Shown one piece after another: positions 37,039-46,626 of a stretch of DNA of 64,000 nt; the stretch's first letter is position 1, and each line of letters begins with the position of its first letter. Source of the stretch: Streptomyces bambusae (GTDB taxonomy: Bacteria > Actinomycetota > Actinomycetes > Streptomycetales > Streptomycetaceae); contig NZ_JAJAUZ010000004.1 of assembly GCF_020532645.1 (NCBI RefSeq), forward strand, positions 162,128 through 226,127. Reading direction: 5' to 3'. A model generated the notes under the pieces. That model worked only from the letters and a program-made list of their open reading frames with translations, made no database searches and was not told where the DNA came from. Position numbers and translations under genes: made by a program.

Positions 37039-38367
37039 ATGACCCACCACGACGTCATCATCCTCGGCGCCGGCCTGGCCGGCCTCACCGCCGCCCGCAC
37101 CCTCGCAGCGGCCCGAACCGACGTCCTCCTCCTGGAGGCCCGCGACAGAATCGGCGGCCGCGTCGAACAGACCACCCTCCCCGACGGCCGCCTCGTCCAG
37201 CTCGGCGGCGAAGTCGTCGGCCGCGCCCACACCGCCTACACCGGCCTCGCCACCGAACTCGGCCTCACCCTGGTCCCCAGCTACGTCGCCGAACCCGGAG
37301 CCCTCACCCGCGCCACCCCCGAAGCCGTCTCCGCCGGCGACCCCCCGCACTGGTTCGGCCCCGGCGACGACGCCTCCCACCGCAAGGCCACCGCCGCCTT
37401 CACCGCGCTGGCCCGCACCGTCGACCCCGACGACCCCTGGTCCCACCCCGACGCCCCCGCCCTCGACCGCCTCTCCGTCGCCGCCTGGCTCCGCGCCGAA
37501 GGCGCCACCCCGGCCGTCGTCCGCCTCTGGGAGATCGGCCAACTCGCCCTCGCCGACGGCTCGTACGAACGCACCTCCCTGCTCGCCGCCCTCCGCAAGC
37601 ACGCCGCGGTCCCCGCCGCCGACGACAGCCACTACGCGTACGACGCCTGGGAAGGCCTCCGCGTCGCCGAGGGCTCGGCCACGGTCGCCCACCGCCTGGC
37701 CGACGGTCTCCCCGGCCGCATCCGCACCGGCGCCCCCGTCGAAGCCGTCACCGTCCGCCGCACCGGCGGCAGGTGCACCGTCCGCCTGGCCGGCGGCGAA
37801 ACCCTCACCGCCGACGCCATCGTCAGCGCCCTGCCCGTCGGCCCCTTCCGCCGCATCACCGTCACCGGAGTCTCCGACGGACGCCTCGACTCCCTCCACC
37901 GCCAACGCCAGGCCGTGGCCGCCAAGTTCACCGCCGCCTACGCCGAACCCTTCTGGCGCGCCCGCGGCCGCAGCGGCCTCTCCGAGAACGAGGGCGTCCT
38001 CGGCAGCACCTGGCCCCAGAGCCACGGCATCCTCTCCGCCCTCGTACCCCCCGAGCGCTACGGCGTCCTCCTCGGCATCCCCGCCGCACAGCGCGTCCCC
38101 GAACTCCTCGCCGACGTCGCCCGCCTCTACGGCGAAGAGGCCCACCACCCCCTCGCCACCCACATCCGCCTCTGGGGCACCGACCCCTGGACCCAGGGCT
38201 ACGTCACCCAGTGGGCCCCGGGCGACGTCATGGCCGTCGGCCCCCGCCACGGCACCCACGAACCCCCGTTCTACGTCTGCGGATCCGACCAGTGGGCCGC
38301 CGGCTACATGGAAGGCGCCGTACGCACCGGACGCGCCGCCGCGAAGGAGGCCCTGCGCCGTGGCTGA
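37039..38367 (+). CDS. Flavin monoamine oxidase family protein
   Basis: 442 residues from ATG 37039. FAD site VIILGAGLAGLTAARTLA (~6), EARDRIGGRVEQ (~33) and C-terminal VCGSDQWAAGYMEGAVRTG place it in the amine oxidase family (MAO, polyamine oxidase and amino-acid oxidase group). It should oxidise a primary or secondary amine to an aldehyde, releasing ammonia or amine and hydrogen peroxide. The aldehyde dehydrogenase gene overlaps its 3' end by 8 bp, supporting amine to aldehyde to acid conversion after uptake by the transporter upstream. Confidence 0.92.
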   Translation: MTHHDVIILGAGLAGLTAARTLAAARTDVLLLEARDRIGGRVEQTTLPDGRLVQLGGEVVGRAHTAYTGLATELGLTLVPSYVAEPGALTRATPEAVSAGDPPHWFGPGDDASHRKATAAFTALARTVDPDDPWSHPDAPALDRLSVAAWLRAEGATPAVVRLWEIGQLALADGSYERTSLLAALRKHAAVPAADDSHYAYDAWEGLRVAEGSATVAHRLADGLPGRIRTGAPVEAVTVRRTGGRCTVRLAGGETLTADAIVSALPVGPFRRITVTGVSDGRLDSLHRQRQAVAAKFTAAYAEPFWRARGRSGLSENEGVLGSTWPQSHGILSALVPPERYGVLLGIPAAQRVPELLADVARLYGEEAHHPLATHIRLWGTDPWTQGYVTQWAPGDVMAVGPRHGTHEPPFYVCGSDQWAAGYMEGAVRTGRAAAKEALRRG

Positions 38368-39760
38368 CACCCTGCACAACCACATCGGCGGCGAAGACCG
38401 CCCCGCCGCCTCCGGCGAGACCACCGCCCTCACCGACCCGGCCACCGGACTGCTGCACGGCCACGCCCCCCGGTCCGGCCGCTCCGACACCGACGCCGCC
38501 TGCGCCGCGGCCGCCGCCGCCCTCCCGCACTGGTCGGCCACCACCCCCGCCACCCGGCAACGCGCCCTGCTCGCCCTCGCCGACGCCATCGAGGACCACG
38601 CCGACGCCTTCACCGAAGCCGAATGCCGCGACACCGGAAAACCTGCCGACCGCTTCCGCACCGACGAACTCCCCGCCACAGCCGACGCCGTACGGTTCTT
38701 CGCCGGTGCCGCCCGCAGCCTCCCGGGCGCCGCAGCCGCGGAGTACACCGACGGCCGCACCTCGCTGCTGCGCCGCGAACCCGTCGGCGTCTGCGCCCAG
38801 ATCACCCCGTGGAACTACCCGCTGATGATGGCCGCGTGGAAGATCGCCCCCGCGCTCGCCGCCGGCAACACCACCGTCCTCAAGCCCGCCGACACCACCC
38901 CCTCCTCGGCCGTCCTCCTCGCCCGCCTCGCCGCCGGGATCCTGCCACCGGGCGTCCTCAACGTGGTCTGCGGCGACCGCGACACCGGCCGCGCCCTCGT
39001 CTCCCACCCCGCCGTCGCCCTGATCGCCGTCACCGGCAGCGTCCGCGCCGGCCGTGAGATCGCCGCCGCCGCAGCCGCCGACCTCAAGCGCGTCCACCTC
39101 GAACTCGGCGGCAACGCACCGGTCATCGTCCACGAGGACACCGACGTCGACGCCACCGCCGCCGCCCTCGCCGAAGTCGCCTACTACAACGCCGGCCAGG
39201 ACTGCACCGCCCCCACCCGCCTCCTCGTCCACCACCGCATCCACGACGCCTTCCTCGCCGCGTTCACCGCCGCCGCCCGCGCCCTCCGCCCCGAGACCGA
39301 CCTCGGCCCCCTCAACAACGCCGCCCAACTCGCCTCCGTACAGGGCCTGCTGGACCGCCTCCCGGCGCACGCCGAGATCGTCGCCGGCGGCACCCGCCTC
39401 CCGCGCCCCGGCTACTTCCACGAACCGACCGTCGTCGCCGGCGTCCGCCAGCACGACGAGATCGTCCAGGAGGAGATCTTCGGCCCGGTCGTCACCGTCC
39501 AGCCGTTCACCGGCGAACCCGAAGCCCTCCGCCTCGCCGACGACGTCCGCCACGGCCTCGCCGCGAGCGTCTGGACCCGCGACCACGACCGGGCCATGCG
39601 GGCCACCCGAGCCCTCCACACCGGCATCGTCTGGGTCAACACCCACGGCACCACCGTCTCCGAAATGCCCCACGGCGGCCCCAAACACTCCGGCCACGGC
39701 ACCGACCTCTCCCTCACCGGCCTCCTCGACTACACCCACCCGAAGCACGTCATGCTCTGA
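38360..39760 (+). CDS. Aldehyde dehydrogenase, aminobutyraldehyde dehydrogenase-like
   Basis: 466 residues from GTG 38360, which overlaps the amine oxidase. ITPWNYPLMMAAWKIAPALAAGNT (cofactor site), LELGGNAP (general base Glu, ~250) and NAGQDCTAPTR (catalytic Cys, ~285) are intact, with EEIFGPVV later. The GQDCTA form of the active site is typical of gamma-aminobutyraldehyde dehydrogenases. It would oxidise the aminoaldehyde made by the amine oxidase to an amino acid. Confidence 0.93.
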   Translation: MADTLHNHIGGEDRPAASGETTALTDPATGLLHGHAPRSGRSDTDAACAAAAAALPHWSATTPATRQRALLALADAIEDHADAFTEAECRDTGKPADRFRTDELPATADAVRFFAGAARSLPGAAAAEYTDGRTSLLRREPVGVCAQITPWNYPLMMAAWKIAPALAAGNTTVLKPADTTPSSAVLLARLAAGILPPGVLNVVCGDRDTGRALVSHPAVALIAVTGSVRAGREIAAAAAADLKRVHLELGGNAPVIVHEDTDVDATAAALAEVAYYNAGQDCTAPTRLLVHHRIHDAFLAAFTAAARALRPETDLGPLNNAAQLASVQGLLDRLPAHAEIVAGGTRLPRPGYFHEPTVVAGVRQHDEIVQEEIFGPVVTVQPFTGEPEALRLADDVRHGLAASVWTRDHDRAMRATRALHTGIVWVNTHGTTVSEMPHGGPKHSGHGTDLSLTGLLDYTHPKHVML

Positions 39761-39810
39761 CCCCGGAGCGCTTCCCCCGGCCACCCGGCCGACCGGCCGA
39801 CAATCACGGC

Positions 39811-41466
39811 GTGGACACCGCAGACGCACTCGCCCGAGGCCGCCGCTGCCACGCCGCCGAGCAGTGGCGCGACGCCTTCGACCAGCTCGGCGCCGCCGCG
39901 GCGGACACCCCGCTCGGCCCCGCCGACACCGAGCGGCTGGCCCAGGCCGCCTACATGCTGGGCCTCGACGAGGAGTACGCCGCCGGCCTGGAGCGCGCCC
40001 ACGCGATGTGGCTCGACGCCGGCGACGTACCCCGCGCGGTCCGGTGCGCGTTCTGGACCGGCCACAGCCTGCTCTTCCGCGGGCAGGGCGCCCGTGCCGG
40101 GGGCTGGTTCGCCCTGGCGGACCGCCTCCTGGCCGACGACGGCCGCGACTGCGTGGAACGCGGCTACCTGCTGATCCCCGACTGGCTGCGCCACATGGGC
40201 AAGGGCGACTGGGAGACCGGCCGCACCCTGACCGCCGAGAGCGCCGCCGTCGCCGAACGGTTCGGCGACACGGACCTCCTCTGGCTGGCCCGCAGCGAAC
40301 ACGCCCGGGCCCTGGGGAACCTGGGCCGCACCGCCGAAGGCATGCGGCTCGTCGAAGAAGCCCTCGTCGTCGTCGAGTCCGGCGCCGTCTCACCCATCGT
40401 CCGCGGCATCCTCTACTGCAACACCATCGCGTTCTGCCGCGACCTGCACGAGCTGCGCCACGAACGCGACTGGACCGAGGCCCTCGGCGACTGGTGCGCA
40501 GGCCGCCCCCAGATGGTCGCCCACAACGGCCTGTGCCTGGTTCACCGCGCCGAAGTGATGCAGTACGGCGGCGCCTGGCCCGACGCCCTCGCCGAAGCCC
40601 GCCGCGCCGCCACCCGCTACACCCGGGGCGTCCTCAACCGGATCGCCTCCGGCCAGGCGCACTACCGGCAGGCCGAGATCCACCGCCTCCAGGGCCGGCT
40701 GCCCGAAGCGGAACAGGCCTACCAGGAAGCCCACCGCCTCGGCTTCGACCCACAGCCCGGCCTCGCCCTCCTCCGCCTCGCCCAGGGCGCCCCCGACACC
40801 GCCGCAGCCGCCATCCGCCGCGCCGTCACCGAGCACAGCCGCGACCTGGAACGCGCCGCGCTGCTCCCCGCGTACGTCGAGGTCATGCTGGCGCAGCCCA
40901 CCGGCCCCGGCTCCCGGTCCGCCCTCGACGACGCCGCCGCGGCCGCAGACCGCCTGCACGCCATCGCCGAGCACCGCGACAGCGAACTCCTGCGCGCCAC
41001 CGCCGCCCACAGCACCGCCGCCGTGGCCCTGGCCCGCGGCGACGCACCCGCCGCCCTCGGCGCCGCCCGCCGCGCCTGGCAGGCCTGGCAGGACCTCGAA
41101 GCCCCCTACGAAGCGGCCCGCGCCCGCGTCCTGATCTCCCGCGCCTGCAGTGCGCTGGGCGACGAGGACACGGCCGCCCTGGAGCGCGCCGCCGCCGACG
41201 CCGTCTTCGCAGCCCTCGGCGCCGCCCCGCAGCCCCCGGCCCCGCAGCCCCCCGGCCACGTCCTGTCGGCCCGCGAGCAGGAAGTCCTGCGCCACCTCGT
41301 CGACGGCGCGAGCAACCGCCGGATCGCCGCCGCCCTGTCCATCAGCGAGCACACCGTCGCCCGCCACCTGCAGAACATCTTCGCCAAGCTGGGCGTCTCC
41401 TCGCGCACCGCGGCCAGTACCTACGCCCTCACCCACGGCCTGGTCCGCCCCGCTGCTGAGGATTGA
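39811..41466 (+). CDS. LuxR-family regulator with TPR-like sensor region
   Basis: 551 residues from GTG 39811. Residues ~1-470 are helical repeats resembling TPR units (for example YRQAEIHRLQGRLPEAEQAYQEAHRLG); no Walker motif is seen, unlike full LAL regulators. The C-terminal HTH is LSAREQEVLRHLVDGASNRRIAAALSISEHTVARHLQNIF. Located after the amine-oxidation genes but 50 bp away with its own start, it may regulate them or the small gene that follows. Confidence 0.9.
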   Translation: MDTADALARGRRCHAAEQWRDAFDQLGAAAADTPLGPADTERLAQAAYMLGLDEEYAAGLERAHAMWLDAGDVPRAVRCAFWTGHSLLFRGQGARAGGWFALADRLLADDGRDCVERGYLLIPDWLRHMGKGDWETGRTLTAESAAVAERFGDTDLLWLARSEHARALGNLGRTAEGMRLVEEALVVVESGAVSPIVRGILYCNTIAFCRDLHELRHERDWTEALGDWCAGRPQMVAHNGLCLVHRAEVMQYGGAWPDALAEARRAATRYTRGVLNRIASGQAHYRQAEIHRLQGRLPEAEQAYQEAHRLGFDPQPGLALLRLAQGAPDTAAAAIRRAVTEHSRDLERAALLPAYVEVMLAQPTGPGSRSALDDAAAAADRLHAIAEHRDSELLRATAAHSTAAVALARGDAPAALGAARRAWQAWQDLEAPYEAARARVLISRACSALGDEDTAALERAAADAVFAALGAAPQPPAPQPPGHVLSAREQEVLRHLVDGASNRRIAAALSISEHTVARHLQNIFAKLGVSSRTAASTYALTHGLVRPAAED

Positions 41467-41564
41467 CCACGCGCCCCGCCGGCTCTGGTGCATGCGGTCG
41501 ATGTGCCGCCCCGGCCGCCCGCCGTAGCGTCGGAGCATCCGTTCCGACCGAGGAGGCGACCACC

Positions 41565-41864
41565 ATGTACGTCATCGCCCAGCACAAGGTCATCGACCCG
41601 GAAACGGCCTTCCCCCGCGGCCAGGCCCTGATCGACGGCACCGGAGCCCCCGACGGCACCCGGGTCCTCCAGTTCTACCCGCACACCGGCGGCACCGCCG
41701 TCACCTGCCTGTGGGAGACGCGTTCCGTCCCCGACGTGCAGGACTACGTCGACACCGTCCTCGGCGACTCCGCCGTCACCACCTGCTACGAGGTCGACGG
41801 GCAGCGCGCCTTCGCCGACCGGCCCCTGGGCCTCAACCCGGCTCCGGCCCCGGTCGCCGGATAG
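41565..41864 (+). CDS. Small protein of unknown function
   Basis: 99 residues from ATG 41565 with GAGGAGG upstream. The sequence MYVIAQHKVIDPETAFPRG, FYPHTGGTAVTCLWETRSV and DYVDTVLGDSAVTTCYEVD looks like a compact alpha/beta (ferredoxin-like) fold seen in DUF-type stress proteins. It follows the LuxR gene by ~100 bp and is probably its target or partner. Confidence 0.82.
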   Translation: MYVIAQHKVIDPETAFPRGQALIDGTGAPDGTRVLQFYPHTGGTAVTCLWETRSVPDVQDYVDTVLGDSAVTTCYEVDGQRAFADRPLGLNPAPAPVAG

Positions 41865-41874
41865 CCCGGGGCCG

Positions 41875-42513
41875 TCAGCCGGCTCCGCCCGGTTCCCGGG
41901 GCAGCAGGCCGAAGGCGTGGTCGGCGTCCGCCACCGCCTCGGGGTAGACCTCGTCCGCGGTCCGGCCGCCCACGATGCGCTGCCAGTTCTCCGAGGCCAG
42001 GATGCGCTCGGTGGCGACCACCTGGCCGGCCAGCAGGGCCGCGGTGATCCCGCGCTGCCCGCCGCCGAGCGCATCGCGCAGGGCCGCGGCGAGGACGTCC
42101 TCCGCCTCGGCCAGGTACCGGGCGACGCGCGCCACGAGACCGGGCGTGGAGTACACGAGGGTGTGGAAGGCGAGGACGTCCTCCTCGTCGTTGAGCCCGG
42201 TGATGGGGTCCCGGTCCGCGAGGCCGGCCAGGAAGTGCCGGTGCAGCGCGTCGACCGGCGACACCCCCGCGGGCCGCCCGGTCACCACTGCGCAGCGCAC
42301 CGTCCCGTGGTCGGCGAACCGGTGGACGACCAGGTCCTCCTTCGTCGGGAAGTACTTGAACAGCGTGGGCTTGGACACCTCGGCCGCCGCCGCGATGTCG
42401 ACCACCGGCACGTGGTCGAACCCGTGCTCCAGGAAGAGGGAGATCGCCACATCGGAGATCGTCTGGCGGGTCTTCTGCTTCTTGCGTTCCCGCAAACCCA
42501 TGGGCTCTGACAC
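41875..42513 (-). CDS. TetR-family regulator next to the helicase
   Basis: 212 residues from GTG 42513 (or ATG 42501, giving the typical MGLRERKKQKTRQ start). HTH: VPVVDIAAAAEVSKPTLFKYFPTKEDLV (~35-62). The effector domain is TetR-like. It lies ~100 bp after the helicase on the same strand. A CTTACCAAGT element upstream (42551-42560) recurs before the helicase gene. Confidence 0.92.
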   Translation of the reverse strand: MSEPMGLRERKKQKTRQTISDVAISLFLEHGFDHVPVVDIAAAAEVSKPTLFKYFPTKEDLVVHRFADHGTVRCAVVTGRPAGVSPVDALHRHFLAGLADRDPITGLNDEEDVLAFHTLVYSTPGLVARVARYLAEAEDVLAAALRDALGGGQRGITAALLAGQVVATERILASENWQRIVGGRTADEVYPEAVADADHAFGLLPREPGGAG

Positions 42514-42550
42514 GGCTCCACCGTAACACGGCCTTTACCGGGGCAATTGG

Positions 42551-42560
42551 CTTACCAAGT
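42551..42560. promoter_or_regulatory. CTTACCAAGT element upstream of the TetR gene
   Basis: Lies 38-47 bp upstream of the TetR start, within a TTGGcttaCCAA dyad. An almost identical CTTAACCAAGT occurs upstream of the helicase, so it may be the TetR's operator. Confidence 0.35.
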
Positions 42561-42613
42561 ATGAAAACTGACCCGGTTGTCCATCGCGGAAACGATGCCG
42601 GCCGCGCCCTGGC

Positions 42614-44698
42614 TCAACCGGCCAGCGGCTCCGGCAGCGGACGGCGGTGCAGCACGTCGAGCCGGGACACCGCCCGGGTCACGACCACGTACAGCCGGTT
42701 CAGTCCCCGTGGTTCGGCCTCGACGATCGCCGCCGGCTCCACCACCACGACGTGGTCGTACTCGAGGCCCTTCACGACCGTGGCCGCCAGCACCGTCACC
42801 CGCGCGGCCGCGCCGACGTCCTCGGCGCCCGCCGCTTCGATGCCGGCCGTGCGCAGCGCCGCCGCCACCCCGGCGACCTCCCCGTCCGCGGCGATCACGG
42901 CGATCGATCCCTCCCGTTCGAGGGCCGCCCGGACCGCGGTGACGGCCCCGGCGGCGATGTCCGCGACCCGGCGCACCGTCAGCTCCCCGTCGTGCCGCAG
43001 CGACCGGGCCGGCGGCACGTCCGCGTCCAGCGCACCCACCAGCCGGTTCGCCAGCTCCATCACGGCGGCCGGCACCCGGAAGCCGGTGGTCAGCGGCACC
43101 ACCGCCGCCCGCTCCTTGCCCAGGTGCCCCAGCTGCTGCCGCCAGGTGCGCGCCGCCCACGGCGCGGTGGCCTGCGCCAGGTCGCCCAGCACCGTGACCG
43201 AGCCGAAGGCGCTGCGCCGGGCGATGGCCCGGCACTGCATCGGGGACAGGTCCTGGGCCTCGTCCACGACCACGTGCCCGTAGCCCTCGGGGCGTTCGAT
43301 CAACCCGGCGACCTCGTCGAGGAGCAGCATGTCCGCGGCCGACCACCGGACGTTCCTCCCCGTCCGTGGCGGCCCGGCCCACAGCAGGTCCGCCTGCTCC
43401 GCCGCGTCGAACACGCCCTCGGCCGCGGCCGCCAGCACCGCGGCGTCACCCAGCAGCGACGCCACCACCTCCTCCGGACGGGCCGCCGGCCACGCCGCTT
43501 CGAGGAACGCCGCCACCGGTCCGGACCGGCCGATCCTCCGGGCCCAGGTGTCGCTCCTGGGTCCGACCCGCCGCTCGGCCTGCTGCCGGACCAGCGCCAC
43601 CACCCGGGTCCGCACGTGCTCCCGCCCGGCCGAGTACGGCACGCCCTGCGCCCGTACGTCGTCGATCACCTGCGCCAGCTCGTTCGACGCGACCCGCCAG
43701 CGGTACGAGCCGTCGGTGAGGGCGAGGGACTCCTCGGGGCGGCGGACCCGGGCGTACAGGGCCCGTTCCAGCACCACGGCCATCCGGTCGCCGTGCTTGA
43801 GCGAGGCCACGTGCTCCGGGTCCGTCCGCTGCACCGGCTGCCGGGCGACCACGTCCGCCACGGTGAGTTGCGCGACGTCGATCTCGCCGAGGGAGGGCAG
43901 CACCTCGGAGATGTACCGCAGGAAGGTCCGGTTCGGGCCGATGATCAGCAGACCGCTGCGCTGGAGGCGCTCGGGGAAGGTGTAGAGGAGGTAGGCGGCG
44001 CGGTGCAGGCCCACAGCCGTCTTGCCGCTGCCCGGCGCGCCCTGCACGCACACCGACTCGCCCAGCCCGCTGCGGACCAGGTCGTCCTGCTCCGGCTGGA
44101 TGGTGGCGGCGATGTCGCGCATCGGGCCGAGGCGGGGGCGCTCGATCTCGGCGGCGACGATGGCGCTCGCCGCGTCGGCCGCGTCGGCCGCATCGGCCGC
44201 GGACGAGTGGCCGAGGCGTTCGTCCTCCAGCCCGGTCAGGTCCTCCGGAGCGCCGTGGCTCCACGGGGCCCAGCCGAACCGGCGGCGCACCGAGACCCCC
44301 CGCGGGTCGAGGGCTCCGGCCTGGTAGTACGTACGCGAGACCGGCGCGCGCCAGTCGATCACCAGGGGCGGTGCGGCCGGGTGCTCGGAGACCCGGCGCC
44401 GGCCGACGTAGTAGCGCTGCCTGCGGTGGTCGCCCGCGGCCTCGCTGTCCTCGAAGTCGAGACGGCCGAAGAACGGCGGCCCGTCGGGCTCCTCGGCCAT
44501 CTGCCGGGCCCGGGTCCGCAGGTACCGCCCGAGCGCTTCGGCGCTGGCCCCGTCACCCGAAACGTCCTCGCCCGCACTCACCTGGTGCCCCGCGTCCGCC
44601 ACCTGACGACCCATCACCCCCCGGCACGCCGCGACGTACGCACGCTCCGCCGCCAGTTCCTCCCCGAGCCCCCCGGCCTCCCGACCCTGCACCGCCAT
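42614..44698 (-). CDS. helR: HelR/HelD-type superfamily 1 helicase (RNA polymerase-associated)
   Basis: 694 residues from ATG 44698 with GAGAGGGG upstream; longer in-frame sequence starts inside promoter-like DNA. N-terminal segment GLGEELAAERAYVAACRGVM is an expected coiled coil. Then GRRRVSEHPAAPPLVIDWRAPVSRTYYQA, Walker A GAPGSGKTAVGLHRAAYLLYTFPERL (~222), LIIGPNRTFLRYISEVLPSLGE and DExx box VVVDEAQDLSPMQCRAIARR (~476). These are hallmarks of HelD/HelR proteins, which bind RNA polymerase; actinobacterial HelR displaces rifamycin and recycles stalled polymerase. It could also be a HelD without a drug role. Confidence 0.88.
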   Translation of the reverse strand: MAVQGREAGGLGEELAAERAYVAACRGVMGRQVADAGHQVSAGEDVSGDGASAEALGRYLRTRARQMAEEPDGPPFFGRLDFEDSEAAGDHRRQRYYVGRRRVSEHPAAPPLVIDWRAPVSRTYYQAGALDPRGVSVRRRFGWAPWSHGAPEDLTGLEDERLGHSSAADAADAADAASAIVAAEIERPRLGPMRDIAATIQPEQDDLVRSGLGESVCVQGAPGSGKTAVGLHRAAYLLYTFPERLQRSGLLIIGPNRTFLRYISEVLPSLGEIDVAQLTVADVVARQPVQRTDPEHVASLKHGDRMAVVLERALYARVRRPEESLALTDGSYRWRVASNELAQVIDDVRAQGVPYSAGREHVRTRVVALVRQQAERRVGPRSDTWARRIGRSGPVAAFLEAAWPAARPEEVVASLLGDAAVLAAAAEGVFDAAEQADLLWAGPPRTGRNVRWSAADMLLLDEVAGLIERPEGYGHVVVDEAQDLSPMQCRAIARRSAFGSVTVLGDLAQATAPWAARTWRQQLGHLGKERAAVVPLTTGFRVPAAVMELANRLVGALDADVPPARSLRHDGELTVRRVADIAAGAVTAVRAALEREGSIAVIAADGEVAGVAAALRTAGIEAAGAEDVGAAARVTVLAATVVKGLEYDHVVVVEPAAIVEAEPRGLNRLYVVVTRAVSRLDVLHRRPLPEPLAG

Positions 44699-44778
44699 CG
44701 CCCGACCCCTCTCCCCGGTACCGACCCCGCCCCGCCGCTCGACAGCATCGGACGACGGGTTCTCGAGTGCAGCATAAC

Positions 44779-44789
44779 TTAACCAAGTC
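44779..44789. promoter_or_regulatory. CTTAACCAAGT element upstream of the helicase
   Basis: An AT-rich upstream region (44770-44805) holds this element and CCAA..TTGG halves. It closely matches the element before the TetR gene. On the minus strand the region contains TTGACT, a plausible -35 box. Confidence 0.35.
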
Positions 44790-44956
44790 AATATATTGGC
44801 CAGGTTGCCTTATCTGCCGGGCTGATCGACGCCGCACCCGTAAGTCCAGTCACACTCGAACCCCCCTGACCCCGCCCCGGGAACCGTTGTAGGCTCCGGG
44901 CGTCGCCCTTGACCTGCGGGAAGCAGGCAGGGAGCAGAGAGATCGGGAGTCGTTCC

Positions 44957-45376
44957 ATGCTTCGCACCATGTTCAAGTCCAAGATCCACCGGGCCACCGT
45001 GACGCAGGCCGACCTGCACTACGTGGGGTCCGTGACCGTTGACGGCGAGCTGATGGAGGCGGCGGATCTGCTGCCCGGGGAGCTCGTGCACATCGTCGAC
45101 ATCGACAACGGGGCCCGGCTGGAGACCTACGTGATCGAGGGGGAGCGGGGGTCCGGGGTCATCGGGATCAACGGGGCCGCCGCGCATCTCGTGCACCCCG
45201 GGGACCTGGTCATCCTGATCAGCTATGCGCAGGTGGACGACGCCGAGGCGCGGGCCCTGAAGCCGAAGATCGTGCACGTGGACGCGGACAACCGGATCGT
45301 GGAGCTGGGCGAGGACCCGTCCGCCCCGGTGCCCGGCAGCGACCAGGAGCGCAGCCCGCACGCCGTCGCCGGGTGA
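44957..45376 (+). CDS. panD: Aspartate 1-decarboxylase (pyruvoyl enzyme)
   Basis: 139 residues from ATG 44957 with GGGAG 8 nt upstream. [10 protein letters not shown] gives the Gly-Ser self-cleavage site (Ser ~25) that generates the pyruvoyl cofactor. [13 protein letters not shown] and [20 protein letters not shown] are family signatures. It makes beta-alanine from aspartate for pantothenate/CoA synthesis. It stands alone, 258 bp after the helicase start. Confidence 0.95.
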   Translation: MLRTMFKSKIHRATVTQADLHYVGSVTVDGELMEAADLLPGELVHIVDIDNGARLETYVIEGERGSGVIGINGAAAHLVHPGDLVILISYAQVDDAEARALKPKIVHVDADNRIVELGEDPSAPVPGSDQERSPHAVAG

Positions 45377-45407
45377 GAGGGACGGGTCATCGCAGGCCCG
45401 GACGGGT

Positions 45408-45440
45408 GAGCGCGGCCCTGCCGCGGGGGCGGGGCCGCTC
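45408..45440. terminator. Imperfect hairpin between convergent panD and VOC genes
   Basis: GAGCGCGGCCCTGCC and GGCGGGGCCGCTC pair with one bulge and a mismatch around a short loop, 32 nt after panD and 13 nt before the VOC stop. A plausible bidirectional terminator. Confidence 0.5.
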
Positions 45441-45452
45441 GGGCGGTCCGAT

Positions 45453-46196
45453 TCAGGACTGCACGGCGAGGACGCAGAGCTCGTGGTCCTCGGGGTCGGT
45501 CAGGCAGGCCCACGGCACGTCGCCCTGGCCGAGGTCGAGGTCGCAGGCGCCCAGGCGGCGCAGCCGGTCGACCTCCGCGGCGGTGTCGTCACCGGAATAC
45601 GGCAGCAGGTCGAGATGGACGCGGTCCGGCGCGGTCTTCGTGTCCGGGGTCCGGGTGAACCTGAGGTACGGGCCGACGTCCTTGGCGGAGCGCAGCACCG
45701 CCAGGGTGTCGGTCACCTCCAGCAGGGCCCAGTCCATCGCCTCGCCCCAGAACCGGGCCATGGCCCGCGGATCGGTGCAGTCGACGACCACCGCGGCGAT
45801 CGGGCCGGTGTCCCGGTGGGCCTCCCGGGGCTCCAGCACGCAGAACTCGTTGCCCTCGGGGTCTGCGAGGACCGTCCACGGCACGTCGCCCTGGCCCACG
45901 TCGGCCGGCGTCGCGCCGTGGGCCCGCAGGCGCGCGACCAGCTCCGCCTGATGGTCGGCCGAGGTCGTCGCGAGGTCGAGGTGGACCCGGTTCTTCACCG
46001 TCGACTTGAGTGCCGGGACGGGAACGACGTCGATGCCGAGGACGACCGGGTCCGGCCAGACCAGGCCGCCGGGCGGTCCGACGTACGTGGTCACGCCGGG
46101 GCTGTACGCAGTCCAGCCGAGAGCCTCCGCCCAGAACCGGCCGACCGCCGAGGGGTCGAGAGCCTTGATGTTCACGTGAGCAGGTCGCAATGCCAT
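45453..46196 (-). CDS. VOC-family protein with two glyoxalase-like domains
   Basis: 247 residues from ATG 46196 after an AGGATCG site. Two tandem halves share GQGDVPWTVLADPEGNEFCVLEP and GQGDVPWACLTDPEDHELCVLAV endings and HLDL strands, the vicinal-oxygen-chelate repeat. Members include glyoxalases, dioxygenases and antibiotic-binding proteins. No distinguishing active-site set can be read by eye, so the role is open. Confidence 0.88.
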   Translation of the reverse strand: MALRPAHVNIKALDPSAVGRFWAEALGWTAYSPGVTTYVGPPGGLVWPDPVVLGIDVVPVPALKSTVKNRVHLDLATTSADHQAELVARLRAHGATPADVGQGDVPWTVLADPEGNEFCVLEPREAHRDTGPIAAVVVDCTDPRAMARFWGEAMDWALLEVTDTLAVLRSAKDVGPYLRFTRTPDTKTAPDRVHLDLLPYSGDDTAAEVDRLRRLGACDLDLGQGDVPWACLTDPEDHELCVLAVQS

Positions 46197-46626
46197 GCCG
46201 GCGATCCTATGGGTCCGTCCGGCGGCGCAGGCGCGGATCGGGCGACCGGGGCGAGAACGAGTCCCCGCCGGCCGTCGCAGCGGGCCGGGACGGTTCCTGC
46301 CCCCTCGTGAAGGTGCCGGCATCCACGCGGTGACCCCCGCCCGGTGACCCCTGCCCGGTCACCCCCCACCCGGTCACACCCCCCGCGGCGGCCGGCCCGT
46401 GCCACGGGTATCGGGCGGGTGTCCAAAGGGGAACGGGCCGGGAAGAGGGGTTGGAAGCATAGGCGGCGTCAAGTAATCCGTCTTTCCCGAGGAGTCCACG
46501 GCAACGGCTGAGCCGGTGCGCCGCAGCCACCCGTTGCGGCCCGGATGTCCAGCCGTCTGGAAGGCCGACGCTGCACCGGGCGCTGGACCGCGTCCCTTAC
46601 GATCGACCGCCATCGGGGGAAACACC

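Noticed and set aside
36721..38805. Minus-strand frame of ~690 codons with Gly-rich text
   Set aside because: Antisense to the amine oxidase and intergenic repeats; no domain pattern.
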